Source: Bryobacterales bacterium
GTDB lineage: Bacteria > Acidobacteriota > Terriglobia > Bryobacterales > Bryobacteraceae
DNA: 32,335 nt
NCBI GenBank assembly: GCA_003152325.1
Contig: PLZX01000336.1
Coordinates: forward strand, 13,177 to 45,511
Reading direction: 5' to 3'
Part shown: positions 1 to 8,822 of the stretch, one piece after another
How positions within the stretch are numbered: the first letter of the stretch is position 1
How the letters are laid out: each line of letters opens with the position of its first letter
Notes under the pieces: generated by a model
What the model was told of the DNA's origin: nothing
Seen by the model: the letters and a program-made list of their open reading frames with translations, nothing else
Database searches by the model: none
Position numbers and translations under genes: made by a program

Positions 1-855
1 TGGAGCGGCCAGACGATTCGGACACCGGAAGGATCGGGGCCAGTGGGTTTGCATGGTTCCTATTGGGCGGATCCGCAGACATACGATGTGATACGGCTGG
101 AACGGCACGCCGACACTTTTCCTCCCACATTGCCCGTTACCGAGCTGGCGGAGACAGTAAATTATGCCCGGACCCGCCTTGCGGAGAACCTAACGGTGCT
201 GCTACCCGAAGCTGCCGAGCTGCGCATGGTAAAGGACTCCGGCGAGATCAGCCATAACCTGGCCGAGTTCACGCACTGCCGTGTTTTCGGTGCGGAGAGC
301 ACGGTCGAGTTTGGCCAGCCGGGTTCCGCTGAACAGACTCCCCGCTTCGGCGTTGCTGTGCTTGATGAGACGCTTCGCCCGCTGCCCCCTGACTTGCAGA
401 TCGCGGTGAAGTTACGAACCCGAATCTCCGGAGACATGCCGGTCGGCACGTTGATCGATGGCGTGGTCGCGTCCAATGTGATGGCGAACGGCGCGTTGGC
501 GGTCCCGGCTGGCTCAGCAGTGCGCGGGCGGATCCGCCGTATGGAGCACTACACCGACCCGATGTCTTACTTCGTGGTCGGGTTGGAGTTCACCGAAGTA
601 GAGGTGGAGGGAATTCGGCACATCTTCTTCGCTGATCTGGTCGGAATCAGCCCCACTCTCAATGTCGAGCAGACCCTGACCATCAACGGCGACGTGACGA
701 CGCGCACGCTGACCGGCACGATGACAAAGCAAACCGGGGAACGCATATCTTTGTACAACCTACCCGGGGTAGCCGCGTTTTTCTTCAAGGGCGCCAAACT
801 GGATTTGCCCGAGGACTTCCGCACCGTATGGAAAACGCGCCCGTTGAAACCTTGA
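1..855 (+). CDS. Hypothetical protein, probably 5'-truncated by the window edge; weak resemblance to TrbI/VirB10-like beta domains
   Basis: Frame 1 is open from base 1 (WSGQTIRTPEGSGPVGLHGS...) through the listed 43..855 ORF; segment GTLIDGVVASNVMANGALAVPAGSAVRGRI resembles 'LPAG(S/T)xVxGRV' beta repeats of TrbI-like proteins (weak). Confidence 0.6.
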   Translation, partial: WSGQTIRTPEGSGPVGLHGSYWADPQTYDVIRLERHADTFPPTLPVTELAETVNYARTRLAENLTVLLPEAAELRMVKDSGEISHNLAEFTHCRVFGAESTVEFGQPGSAEQTPRFGVAVLDETLRPLPPDLQIAVKLRTRISGDMPVGTLIDGVVASNVMANGALAVPAGSAVRGRIRRMEHYTDPMSYFVVGLEFTEVEVEGIRHIFFADLVGISPTLNVEQTLTINGDVTTRTLTGTMTKQTGERISLYNLPGVAAFFFKGAKLDLPEDFRTVWKTRPLKP

Positions 856-995
856 GACCGACCCGAGCCACTGGTGCAAGAACGCACGGGGTGATCCCCC
901 GCACGCGCTGTTCGCTCGCCAACCTCATTGCTGCGGAGAGTGCTGCCGATGGCACGCAGCCGCGGCCAGGTCCGCGCCGCACATGGTCACCTAAT

Positions 996-1072
996 ATGCC
1001 GTTCCGTTTTCTCAGTCTACTGGCCTTGCTCACGCTGCTTTCCGCGCAGCAGAGCGCTCCCGCAGGAACACA
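996..1072 (+). pseudogene. Truncated 5' gene fragment: signal peptide only
   Basis: ATG at 996 gives MPFRFLSLLALLTLLSAQQSAPAGTQ, a good Sec signal peptide, followed by Arg-rich non-protein-like sequence (KRRGRRHRLPNCLPGLCRES*). Confidence 0.45.
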
Positions 1073-1260
1073 AAAGCGTCGCGGTCGACGGCATCGCCTT
1101 CCAAATTGCCTTCCAGGGCTTTGCCGTGAATCTTGATGTGCTCTGTTGTTGTGGGCTTGGCGCCTGGCACGACTGCGGGCACCTCGGTCTTTACCTGTGC
1201 CAACGCTGCCAGCGCCAGCCCCAGGGTAATCGTCAGTGAACAGACAGTATTCGTTTGCAT
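1062..1260 (-). pseudogene. Truncated 5' fragment of a CE1/esterase-D-like secreted esterase
   Basis: ATG at 1260: MQTNTVCSLTITLGLALAALAQVKTEVPAVVPGAKPTTTEHIKIHGKALEGNLEGDAVDRDAFVFL matches the typical N-terminus of esterases (…HGxxLEGNLEGDxxDRxVxVFLPPSY), then homology stops and the frame ends at 1030. Confidence 0.65.
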
Positions 1261-1319
1261 GGTGGTCCTTTGCCTTGGCACGTCTCTCCCTCACTCAAGA
1301 ACGGCGCAGCGCCAGTAGG

Positions 1320-3221
1320 TCATTTGAGCTCGATTTCAAGCACCTGAATCGAATATGCCGGAACGGTATAGGGCATGCGCTCGCCCTTGATGCTAACCGT
1401 GGACCTCACCGGCACGACCGGTTTCGGATCCGCAATGGTGTTCGTGGCCCACGTCGTGGCAGCCCTCAGTGTCTCTACGTGAGCACTGTGGCCTGCATTG
1501 CCGAGTCCCGTCAGGTTGATCGTAATGGGCTGCTCGACGGACGCGGCGTTAACGAGTTTCACGCAGAGTATCTTGGAAGAAGTGGTGGCGGAGTAGAAAA
1601 ACTTGTCTCCGGTACCCGAGACCGAAGAATCCAACGTGTGGTCGCCCAGGCAGGACGAGAACATCACCTGGGCGTAGTAACTGGGCGAGCCATAGCTGTT
1701 AAGGGCATCGTAGCCGATCAGGTCGGAACTCCACTGCATGCCGCCCGGATTCACGTTCACAAATAACGGCGCATAGGCGGCCATCATCACGACGTCGCTG
1801 TTCCGCTCCAGCCCGGTCATGAACGCGGCATCGCCGAGCGCCGCTCCGAAGTTCGGAGTAGGAGAGCCTTCCCTCGTCGCCCACTCGCCGACGAAGATCT
1901 TCGGGCCGTTCCGGTCGGTCTTGTCGTAGTGCCCGGCTTCCTCGAACATACCCTGCTCTCTCTTGTAGTAGTGGTCGTCGACCACATCCGGAGTGGTGCC
2001 TTTCACCGGAAAAGAGGCGATCACCTGAATATTTGGATACTTCGCCTTGATCGCGTTATAGAATTGCGCAAACCGGCCGTCATAAGTCCGCTGCCTGTCG
2101 AAACTGTCTTCGTTGCCGACCTCCACGTAGCGCAGCGCGAAGGGCGCCGGGTGCCCGTCGCGGACACGCAGGGCGCCCCACTTCGTCTCCGCTCCTCCGG
2201 TGACGTACTCGATCTCTTCAAGCGCTTCCTGCACGTAGGGCTCGAGATCCGGGCCCGGCTTCGCCAACTCTCCGTTGAGTGCGTAGCCGGCAAAAACCCC
2301 GAGCAGCGGCTGCATGCGCAGGTCCTCGCACCACTCCAGGAACTCCAGTAAGCCCATTCCGTCGGTGGAATGATAGCTCCAGGTTGTCGGGTGCGTAGGT
2401 CTGTCCACCAGCGGACCAATCATCTTCTTCCAATCGAAACGTTCCGAAATGCGGCCGCCCTCGAGGTAGTTCCCTCCTGGAAATCGCAGGAAGGAGGGAT
2501 GCATTGCAGCCAGCTTCTCCATAATATCGATGCGGTTTCCGTTCGGCCGGTCATGATAGGTCGGCGGGAACAGGGAAACCAGTTGGAGCCAGAGCGTAGC
2601 TGGACGGTCGATCGTCAGTTCCAGGTGGTTTTCGGAAGAGGCCTTGACATTGCCCGCGCGCATTTCGAACTTATACTCTCTCCAGTCGGTCCCACTAACG
2701 GAGACAGACGTTTGGCCAAGAACTTGTCCGGATTGGTCGGACACAAGCGCGAGTTTCACCGGCAATGGGCCGGCAGAGTCGCTCTTGGCGAACAACGATC
2801 CCTTGTACTGTGTATTCGGCCGGACGGCAATGCCCCAATAGCCTTCATTCAGGAGACCCGCCGGATTGCCGGCATCCGCTTTCGTCACCTGGAGCCGCGC
2901 GCTGGTGCGCAGCGCTGTCGACGGTCCTTCTCTGTTGTCGACCGCCACTCTCGCCGAAGCCGATCCCTTCTCGATCAGAAACCAGTTGAGAATTCCGGTC
3001 CAGTCGGAGCGGAAGGTCCGGTTGCGTACCAGTTCGGCATACAGGCCGCCGTCGTACGAGTAGTTGATCTCTTCCGTCATCAGCCCGTATAGCGTCGGAC
3101 TGACCGCCGCTTTCGGCCGGTTGATGTCGATATTGAGCGTAGACGCCTGGCCGTGCAGGATCGAAGCGGAGAAGGCCGCAACCAGTGAAACGGTCGAGAT
3201 TCTATTGATGCGGTGGAACAT
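1320..3221 (-). CDS. GH51 alpha-L-arabinofuranosidase, secreted
   Basis: Signal peptide; SPTLYGLMTEEINYSYDGGLYAELVRNRTF, FLRFPGGNYLEG, acid/base region YVEVGNED, nucleophile region IFVGEWATREG. Confidence 0.92.
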   Translation of the reverse strand: MFHRINRISTVSLVAAFSASILHGQASTLNIDINRPKAAVSPTLYGLMTEEINYSYDGGLYAELVRNRTFRSDWTGILNWFLIEKGSASARVAVDNREGPSTALRTSARLQVTKADAGNPAGLLNEGYWGIAVRPNTQYKGSLFAKSDSAGPLPVKLALVSDQSGQVLGQTSVSVSGTDWREYKFEMRAGNVKASSENHLELTIDRPATLWLQLVSLFPPTYHDRPNGNRIDIMEKLAAMHPSFLRFPGGNYLEGGRISERFDWKKMIGPLVDRPTHPTTWSYHSTDGMGLLEFLEWCEDLRMQPLLGVFAGYALNGELAKPGPDLEPYVQEALEEIEYVTGGAETKWGALRVRDGHPAPFALRYVEVGNEDSFDRQRTYDGRFAQFYNAIKAKYPNIQVIASFPVKGTTPDVVDDHYYKREQGMFEEAGHYDKTDRNGPKIFVGEWATREGSPTPNFGAALGDAAFMTGLERNSDVVMMAAYAPLFVNVNPGGMQWSSDLIGYDALNSYGSPSYYAQVMFSSCLGDHTLDSSVSGTGDKFFYSATTSSKILCVKLVNAASVEQPITINLTGLGNAGHSAHVETLRAATTWATNTIADPKPVVPVRSTVSIKGERMPYTVPAYSIQVLEIELK

Positions 3222-3418
3222 GATTTCCTTTCAGTGGCCCGCCGATTCGGCGTCATCAGGCCGGCCGGCATTAGAAGAATGGCCGCAGCCAAAGCTGGAC
3301 TTGGTGTGCAGCGTCGGAAGAAACGGGCGGTATCTGGCGCAACAGGATATGGTAGCGGGCAGCATTGCTGGCGGCAAGACATTTGCTGAAAGCCAATCGT
3401 GCTGCGATCGACTGCGGG

Positions 3419-4420
3419 TCATGTTTGAACCGTGTTCCTCCCCGCAGGTCCAGTCGATTCTCGTGTCACGAGTTCGGGATCGATGAGGAATTCATGTTGG
3501 TACTGCGACTCGCGGTTTATAAGAAAATCGCACATGATCTGCCCGATTCGGTCCCGTGGGAGGTGCACGGAGGTCAAGGCCGGATCGCAGAATTGTGCCA
3601 GGTTGATATTGTCGAAGCCCGTCACGGAAATATCGGCAGGCACACAAAGACCGGTCTCGCGCAGTTCCCGGAGTGCGCCCACCGCCATCCAATCGTTTAC
3701 GCAAACAAGTCCCGTGAGAGTCGGATTCGCGGCTAGCAGCGCTCGCGCCGCGCGGCGGCCGCCTTCGAGACTGTCTTCGTCCTCCACAGCGCTCACTTGG
3801 AGGTCGGGATGACGTCGAACCGAATCGAGCACTCCTTTCAAGCGTTCCTGAATCGAGCCTAACTCGGTGTGATGACCCACGAAGCCAACACGACGGTGTC
3901 CCAGGCTGTAGAGGTGGGATATCAGCTTCTCCATGCCGCGCCGGTATTGCACACGGATGTTGAAAATGTTCTTCCGCGGAGTATTGACGCCGTAATACGC
4001 CACCGGGATTCGGTGTCCCTCAAATACTTCTATCCACTGCGGGTCCATCTCCGAAACAATGGCCGCCAGACCCGCCACCCGCTGCCCGAGCATCATCCAC
4101 ACGCTGGCGGCCAGGCTCGCCGAACTGTAATCTGTGTTGGCAATGATTACTTCATACCCGGCATCGCGCGCTGCGCGTTCGAGCGCCCTGTAAATATCCC
4201 AAAAGAAGGGATTCCCGAGGTTCGAGACAATGATGCCTATGCTGCGGCTCTTGCCCGCTGCCAGACTGCGGGCGTGAAGATTGGGATTATACTTGAGCGT
4301 CTCGATGGCCTTCATGACACGAGCCCGTGTCGAATTCTTGACCGAAGGCGCGTTGTTCAGCACGCGCGAGACGGTGGCGGTGGACACCCGTGACCATCGC
4401 GCAACATCTTCCAGTCTCAT
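3419..4420 (-). CDS. LacI-family transcriptional regulator
   Basis: N-terminal HTH MRLEDVARWSRVSTATVSRVLNNAPSVKNSTRARVMKAIETLKYNPNLHARSLAAGKSRSIGIIVSNLGNPFF plus periplasmic-binding-like domain (VTGFDNINLAQFCDPALTSVHLP). Confidence 0.95.
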   Translation of the reverse strand: MRLEDVARWSRVSTATVSRVLNNAPSVKNSTRARVMKAIETLKYNPNLHARSLAAGKSRSIGIIVSNLGNPFFWDIYRALERAARDAGYEVIIANTDYSSASLAASVWMMLGQRVAGLAAIVSEMDPQWIEVFEGHRIPVAYYGVNTPRKNIFNIRVQYRRGMEKLISHLYSLGHRRVGFVGHHTELGSIQERLKGVLDSVRRHPDLQVSAVEDEDSLEGGRRAARALLAANPTLTGLVCVNDWMAVGALRELRETGLCVPADISVTGFDNINLAQFCDPALTSVHLPRDRIGQIMCDFLINRESQYQHEFLIDPELVTRESTGPAGRNTVQT

Positions 4421-4521
4421 ACATGCTCCATCATCGTTCGCGCCACGGAGGGAAGATCAAATGCCCTATACGGCGCACCGCAGAATCGTAATGTCTCTCC
4501 GAACGGCTTCGCCGAACTCGG

Positions 4522-6597
4522 TCAGCGCTGGGCCGTCTTCCACTCGAAACAAGACCCGTCTTTGCGATCCGGAGCCGGTCCGGGATGGTCGGCCGATACT
4601 GCCCCGGGTTCCTTCGGCGCCACGAGGTAGCGATGTGTCCCCAGGGACAGGAACAGCGTGTCTCCGCGCTGGAGGTCTACCCACTGGAAGGTCTCCGCGG
4701 TGCCGGGCTTGCCGGCCTTCAAGGTGACATCGCCGGACTTCCCGTCGCCTCCCACCGAAACGTATTTCCCGTCTTTGGTCTGCAGCGCGATGCGGCCCTT
4801 GCCCTGGTCCACAACCCGAAACGGAGTGGCCTTGCCCGTGCCGCTCAGCGACTGCAACCTCCCGTCCACCACTGCCAGCGCGTTGCCAGTGGCGAGGCCC
4901 GTGATCGTGATGGATTGAGAAACCGGGATCGGCTTGGTGAGCCCGTTCGGCCGAGGCTCGTCAACGTTGAAGAAGTTGAAGTCCGCCTGCCCGCCCGGCG
5001 TCATGCCCGTGTTGTAGTTGAACAGGGCGTAGCGGACCCCCTGAAACGTCGTGAGTTGGAACACCATCACAAAGTCGGGGCCGAGGGGCTTGAAATCTTT
5101 CCCATTGGAGCTGTAGCTGAACTTCGCGATTTCCGTGTCGAAATCGCAGTGCACCCGCAGCCACAGGTGCGGGCTGGAAATCGCCTCATGGACGGTCTTT
5201 CCGGTGCTATGGTCGTACTCCGCGATTGCGTAGCCGTTGTCGTCGCGCTGCAGTCCGATCCAAGCATACGGCAAGTTCAGCAGCGCCAGTCCGGCGACGT
5301 CGCCGGAGTTGAGGCCGGCGCCGTCCAGTTCCGTGGTCACCGTCGATTCCGGCCCGATGGCGCGCTGCGTCAGGGAGTTCCGCGCCCACCAGAAATCCTT
5401 GGCGGGCAGGGAATGCAAACGGAGATAGCCCGGACGTTCGGAAATCGACCACTTGGTGTCGTCGGGAACGTGATTCCACTGCCAGACCATTTGGAGTTTC
5501 GGACCCGAAAAATCGTCGCTGCGGACGTAGGGAGAAGTGATCGGGTTGACGTGCCCGGTGTTCGGCTTCACCCAGATCGACGGCGAGCGCTTCAGATTTC
5601 CCGGCAAACCGAAATAGGGCCAGCCGTCCACCCAAGTGACCGGGGACAGGGCTGTCAGCCGCCCGACCGAGTTGTGGTCCTGCATGGAAAAGCCCCACCA
5701 TTCGCCGGACGGCGTGTCGACGATCCCGCCTTGATGCAAGTCGAGACTGTGGCGTTCGGCGGGATCGGGCGGATTTGCTTCAAACGGCGGATTCTGGCTT
5801 CGACCCTTGGGCCTGTAGCCTTGACCGATTCCCAGGCTCTCTTCCGCGCTGATTGTCTCCACTTCCCACGGTCCCTCGAGCTTGGCGGCCCGGGCGCACT
5901 TCATGGGCACGTGCGCACCGGGAATCGCGCTGACAATGTAGTACTTGCCTTTGAGCTTGTAAATGTGCGACCCCTCACCCATGCCGAGACTTCTTTCGAT
6001 CAGCACGCGGTCGGTTCCAGGGACCAGATCGGTGAGGTCCTGGTTCAGTTCAACAATATGGATGTTGCTGGCTCCGTACACCGCATAGATCTTCCCATCG
6101 TCGTCGAAGAGGACGGACAGATCGTGAAGGCCTTGCTGGATGCGATTGTGCTTCCATGGCCCCCGCGGATCGGAAGTGCGAAACACCTGAAGGCCGAAGC
6201 GGTTCACGTTGGCGAAGACGTAATAGGTCCCGTTGTGGTAGCGAAAGCTCGGCGCCCAGATGCCGCCGCCGTAAACGCTCTTACCGCCCTCCAGGCGGAA
6301 GTCCGGGCCGAGGTCCAAGCGGTCGAAGGCGTAAGCTATGATGCGCCAGTTCACTAGGTCCCGGGAGTGCAGAATGGGCAGTCCCGGCATGGTATGCATG
6401 GTGGTGCCGGTCAGGTAGTAGTCCTCACCCACACGGATCATGTCAGGATCGGAGAATTCGTCGTAGAAAAGCGGGTTTGAGTAGGTCCCGTTTCCGTTGT
6501 CGGCGGCCCATGATCGCCCGCCGCCCTGCCAAGCGTCGGCCGAGGCCGCAGTCAAGAGAGCCAGAAGGATCGTGAACACGCTAGATCGCATTGACAT
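4522..6597 (-). CDS. GH43-family beta-xylosidase/arabinofuranosidase with C-terminal concanavalin-like and fascin-like beta-trefoil domains, secreted
   Basis: NPLFYDEFSDPDMIRVGEDYYLTGTTMHTMPGLPILHSRDLVNW (GH43 blade 1), MGEGSHIYKLKGKYYIVSA; C-terminal VDGRLQSLSGTGKATPFRVVDQGKGRIALQTKDGKYVSVGGDG is fascin-like. Confidence 0.9.
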   Translation of the reverse strand: MSMRSSVFTILLALLTAASADAWQGGGRSWAADNGNGTYSNPLFYDEFSDPDMIRVGEDYYLTGTTMHTMPGLPILHSRDLVNWRIIAYAFDRLDLGPDFRLEGGKSVYGGGIWAPSFRYHNGTYYVFANVNRFGLQVFRTSDPRGPWKHNRIQQGLHDLSVLFDDDGKIYAVYGASNIHIVELNQDLTDLVPGTDRVLIERSLGMGEGSHIYKLKGKYYIVSAIPGAHVPMKCARAAKLEGPWEVETISAEESLGIGQGYRPKGRSQNPPFEANPPDPAERHSLDLHQGGIVDTPSGEWWGFSMQDHNSVGRLTALSPVTWVDGWPYFGLPGNLKRSPSIWVKPNTGHVNPITSPYVRSDDFSGPKLQMVWQWNHVPDDTKWSISERPGYLRLHSLPAKDFWWARNSLTQRAIGPESTVTTELDGAGLNSGDVAGLALLNLPYAWIGLQRDDNGYAIAEYDHSTGKTVHEAISSPHLWLRVHCDFDTEIAKFSYSSNGKDFKPLGPDFVMVFQLTTFQGVRYALFNYNTGMTPGGQADFNFFNVDEPRPNGLTKPIPVSQSITITGLATGNALAVVDGRLQSLSGTGKATPFRVVDQGKGRIALQTKDGKYVSVGGDGKSGDVTLKAGKPGTAETFQWVDLQRGDTLFLSLGTHRYLVAPKEPGAVSADHPGPAPDRKDGSCFEWKTAQR

Positions 6598-6850
6598 CGT
6601 GAGTATGAGGCATTCTTGATCGTGTCCTCAGTCTCGGTCTGCTGGGGATCCAAACAGCCCCGGTGTTGCGCGAGACTCATCCTCCCAGGCGAACTCCTGA
6701 GCGCGAGACACCGAATCCACCCTGAACGATATACATGAAGATGATAATCTCTCAGGCCCAAATGTTGTAGCTTAATACGGTTGCCGATCCGCTAAGGCCA
6801 ATGGAATCATGTCAATGACCTCACAGTGACGCTTCGACATAGTGCTCGCC

Positions 6851-6862
6851 TTAACAGGTTAA
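6851..6862. promoter_or_regulatory. Palindromic putative operator TTAAC-AG-GTTAA
   Basis: Perfect 5-bp inverted arms in the divergent GH43/CE7 intergenic region. Confidence 0.35.
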
Positions 6863-6906
6863 TGGAGCCCGTTAGCAGCCTTCGTGCCTCGGAAAGCCAT
6901 GAATCT

Positions 6907-6921
6907 CCGCCAGTTTGGCGG
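6907..6921. other. Short hairpin CCGCCA-GTT-TGGCGG
   Basis: Perfect 6-bp stem with 3-nt loop in the intergenic region. Confidence 0.35.
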
Positions 6922-6946
6922 GGTGAAGGGATTCTAATCGTCCGGC

Positions 6947-6957
6947 TTAACGGTTAA
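6947..6957. promoter_or_regulatory. Palindromic putative operator TTAAC-G-GTTAA
   Basis: Perfect 5-bp inverted arms, same core as the 6851 site. Confidence 0.4.
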
Positions 6958-7009
6958 AGCAAACCTGCTAGGGATCGGGCAATACCCAGATTCTGTGGGG
7001 TTTAGGCAC

Positions 7010-7328
7010 CACATACAGTACAGAACCTGGACCGTTGGGAAATAGGGTACTATAATAGGCCGAGTTTGCCGCTATTTCAAGGGCGGGCGCTTTACCCGCT
7101 CGTCTTCGGCTTGAGCTATTGCAGCGTCCAGTGTTCGAGCTTGACCGCCCAAGCGGACTGCGAAGGGCGCCGAAGTCCGCGCGGCGGTGAAGAAAACCTC
7201 GTGGCCAGAGCCAACAAGTGACCTTCACGCTCAATTCGGAGGACATCCCGGCGTCGAAGTTGGAGATCAGCGTCGGCGGGACAATCACAGGGAACAACGC
7301 GCATGTACAAGGTTACGCTGTAGTGTGA
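7010..7328 (+). pseudogene. Decayed C-terminal remnant of a GH3 glycoside hydrolase
   Basis: One frame reads YYNRPSLPLFQGRALYPLVFGLSYCSVQCSSLTAQADCEG, alignable to YNMTNRTYRYYQGTPLYPFGYGLSYSKFEYSNLKLSAD of the intact GH3 at 8823..11726. After a frameshift, QVTFTLNSEDIPASKLEISVGGTITGNNAHVQGYAVV* (7216-7328) matches the GH3 FnIII-like C-terminus (HVRFTLNPRDL...VFVGGG). The left boundary is approximate. Confidence 0.75.
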
Positions 7329-7400
7329 GGATGCTCGGGCGCCGTATCATGAGCTTCCAGCCCCTCGAGTGATGAGAATGTTTCCTTTTCGGAGGTTTTG

Positions 7401-8798
7401 ATGATTCGAACCCGTCCACATCTCATATTCGCTCTCATGCTCGGTGCTGCGGCTGCTTTCGCGCAGCGGGGCCCGGAGATCCCCCAGCAACTGACGTTTA
7501 CGCCGTATCACGCCAGCGGCATCTACGACATCAGCGAAACCGTCGGCTGGACCGTTGCGCCAGGTCCGGTAACGCCCACCTATCTATATAAGTGGACGAT
7601 TCGCCGCAACAACGCCGTGGTTCTCAAGGAGGGCAAGCTGGACCTTTCCGCAGGCAATGACAAGATCGAAATCGCCGGGGATCAGCCCGAAATGATCTAT
7701 GTCGCGGTGGAAGCATACGCGAACCTCGGCGGCGAGGTGTCGCCCCTGCCCGCCGCTCCTACACCCCAGGATGCCGCCGCTGGCCGGGGCCGCGGCGCCG
7801 CGCCCCGTTTTGTGGGCGGCAACACCGGCCGCAATAACGGGATTTACGCGGTCGGCGCCGCCGTCGCGCCGCTGAAGATCGGGCTTTCGACGCCGCGGCC
7901 CGCCGACTTCGATTCCTTCTGGGATGCCAAGCTCGCGGCTCAAGCCAAAATCCCGATCAACCCCGTCCTGACAGCGGTCCAAACCGATGTCCCTGGAGTT
8001 GAGTTGAGCATGTTCGTCCTCGATGCTCTCGGCTCGAAAACCCACGGCTACCTGGCCAAGCCTACCGAGGATGGAAAGTTCCCGGCGGTCATACAACTGC
8101 AGTACGCCGGCGTGTATGCGTTGAATGCTCGTGGAGCCGCGCAGCGCGCCGCCGAGGGCTGGCTCATGATCAACGTCGATTCACACGACAAGCTGCCGTC
8201 GGATCCATCCGGAGATATCCCGCGGGGCTATCAGGCCGTCGGCAACACCGACCGCGAAGAATCGTACTTTCTCAACATGTATCTGCGGGACTCCCGGGCG
8301 CTGGATTACCTGCTGACGCGGCCCGACTGGGATGGCGAAACCATCGTTCTGACCGGAGGCAGCATGGGCGGCCAACAGAGCATCGTTCTCGCCGGCCTGC
8401 GGCCCGAAAAAATAACCGCGGCGCTGGTCTGCGTGCCGGCCGGTGCCGATACCAACGGCGATCTGCACGGCCGGAAGGCCGGCTACCCCAACTGGCCATC
8501 GGACAACCCCGACGTGATGAAGACCGCGCTCTACTTCGATACCGTCAATTTCGCTTCGCGCATCAAGGCGCCGGTAATGGCAGGTATGGGCTTCATCGAT
8601 ACTACATCGCCGCCCGCCGGGGTCTGGACGATGCTCAATCAGATCCCCGTCCCCAAAGAACCGTTGCCCATGATAGAGTCCGACCACGACAACTTTACGC
8701 CCGACAAAGGACGGGCCTGCCCCGCGAGGACGCGGGAAATACTGGATCAGTTGGTGAAGGGCGGTGAGTACAAGCCCACGGCGTCAAGTCCTAAATGA
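7401..8798 (+). CDS. Secreted CE7/AXE1-like acetylxylan esterase (alpha/beta hydrolase)
   Basis: Signal peptide; RPADFDSFWDAKLA, nucleophile motif TGGSMGGQQSIVLAGL, late MGFIDTTSPPAGVW (Asp) and ESDHDN (His) motifs. The ORF is listed from TTG 7398; the ATG at 7401 follows GGAGG. Confidence 0.85.
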   Translation: MIRTRPHLIFALMLGAAAAFAQRGPEIPQQLTFTPYHASGIYDISETVGWTVAPGPVTPTYLYKWTIRRNNAVVLKEGKLDLSAGNDKIEIAGDQPEMIYVAVEAYANLGGEVSPLPAAPTPQDAAAGRGRGAAPRFVGGNTGRNNGIYAVGAAVAPLKIGLSTPRPADFDSFWDAKLAAQAKIPINPVLTAVQTDVPGVELSMFVLDALGSKTHGYLAKPTEDGKFPAVIQLQYAGVYALNARGAAQRAAEGWLMINVDSHDKLPSDPSGDIPRGYQAVGNTDREESYFLNMYLRDSRALDYLLTRPDWDGETIVLTGGSMGGQQSIVLAGLRPEKITAALVCVPAGADTNGDLHGRKAGYPNWPSDNPDVMKTALYFDTVNFASRIKAPVMAGMGFIDTTSPPAGVWTMLNQIPVPKEPLPMIESDHDNFTPDKGRACPARTREILDQLVKGGEYKPTASSPK

Positions 8799-8822
8799 GA
8801 AAGGCCATTCGGTGACAGCCCT

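Noticed and set aside
4585-6357. 590-aa + strand ORF
   Set aside because: Fully antisense to the well-supported GH43; composition is Arg/Val-rich and shows no family motifs. High-GC shadow ORF.
6600-6845. Possible coding relic downstream of the GH43 start
   Set aside because: I could not find a convincing protein match in any frame here; treated as ordinary intergenic DNA.
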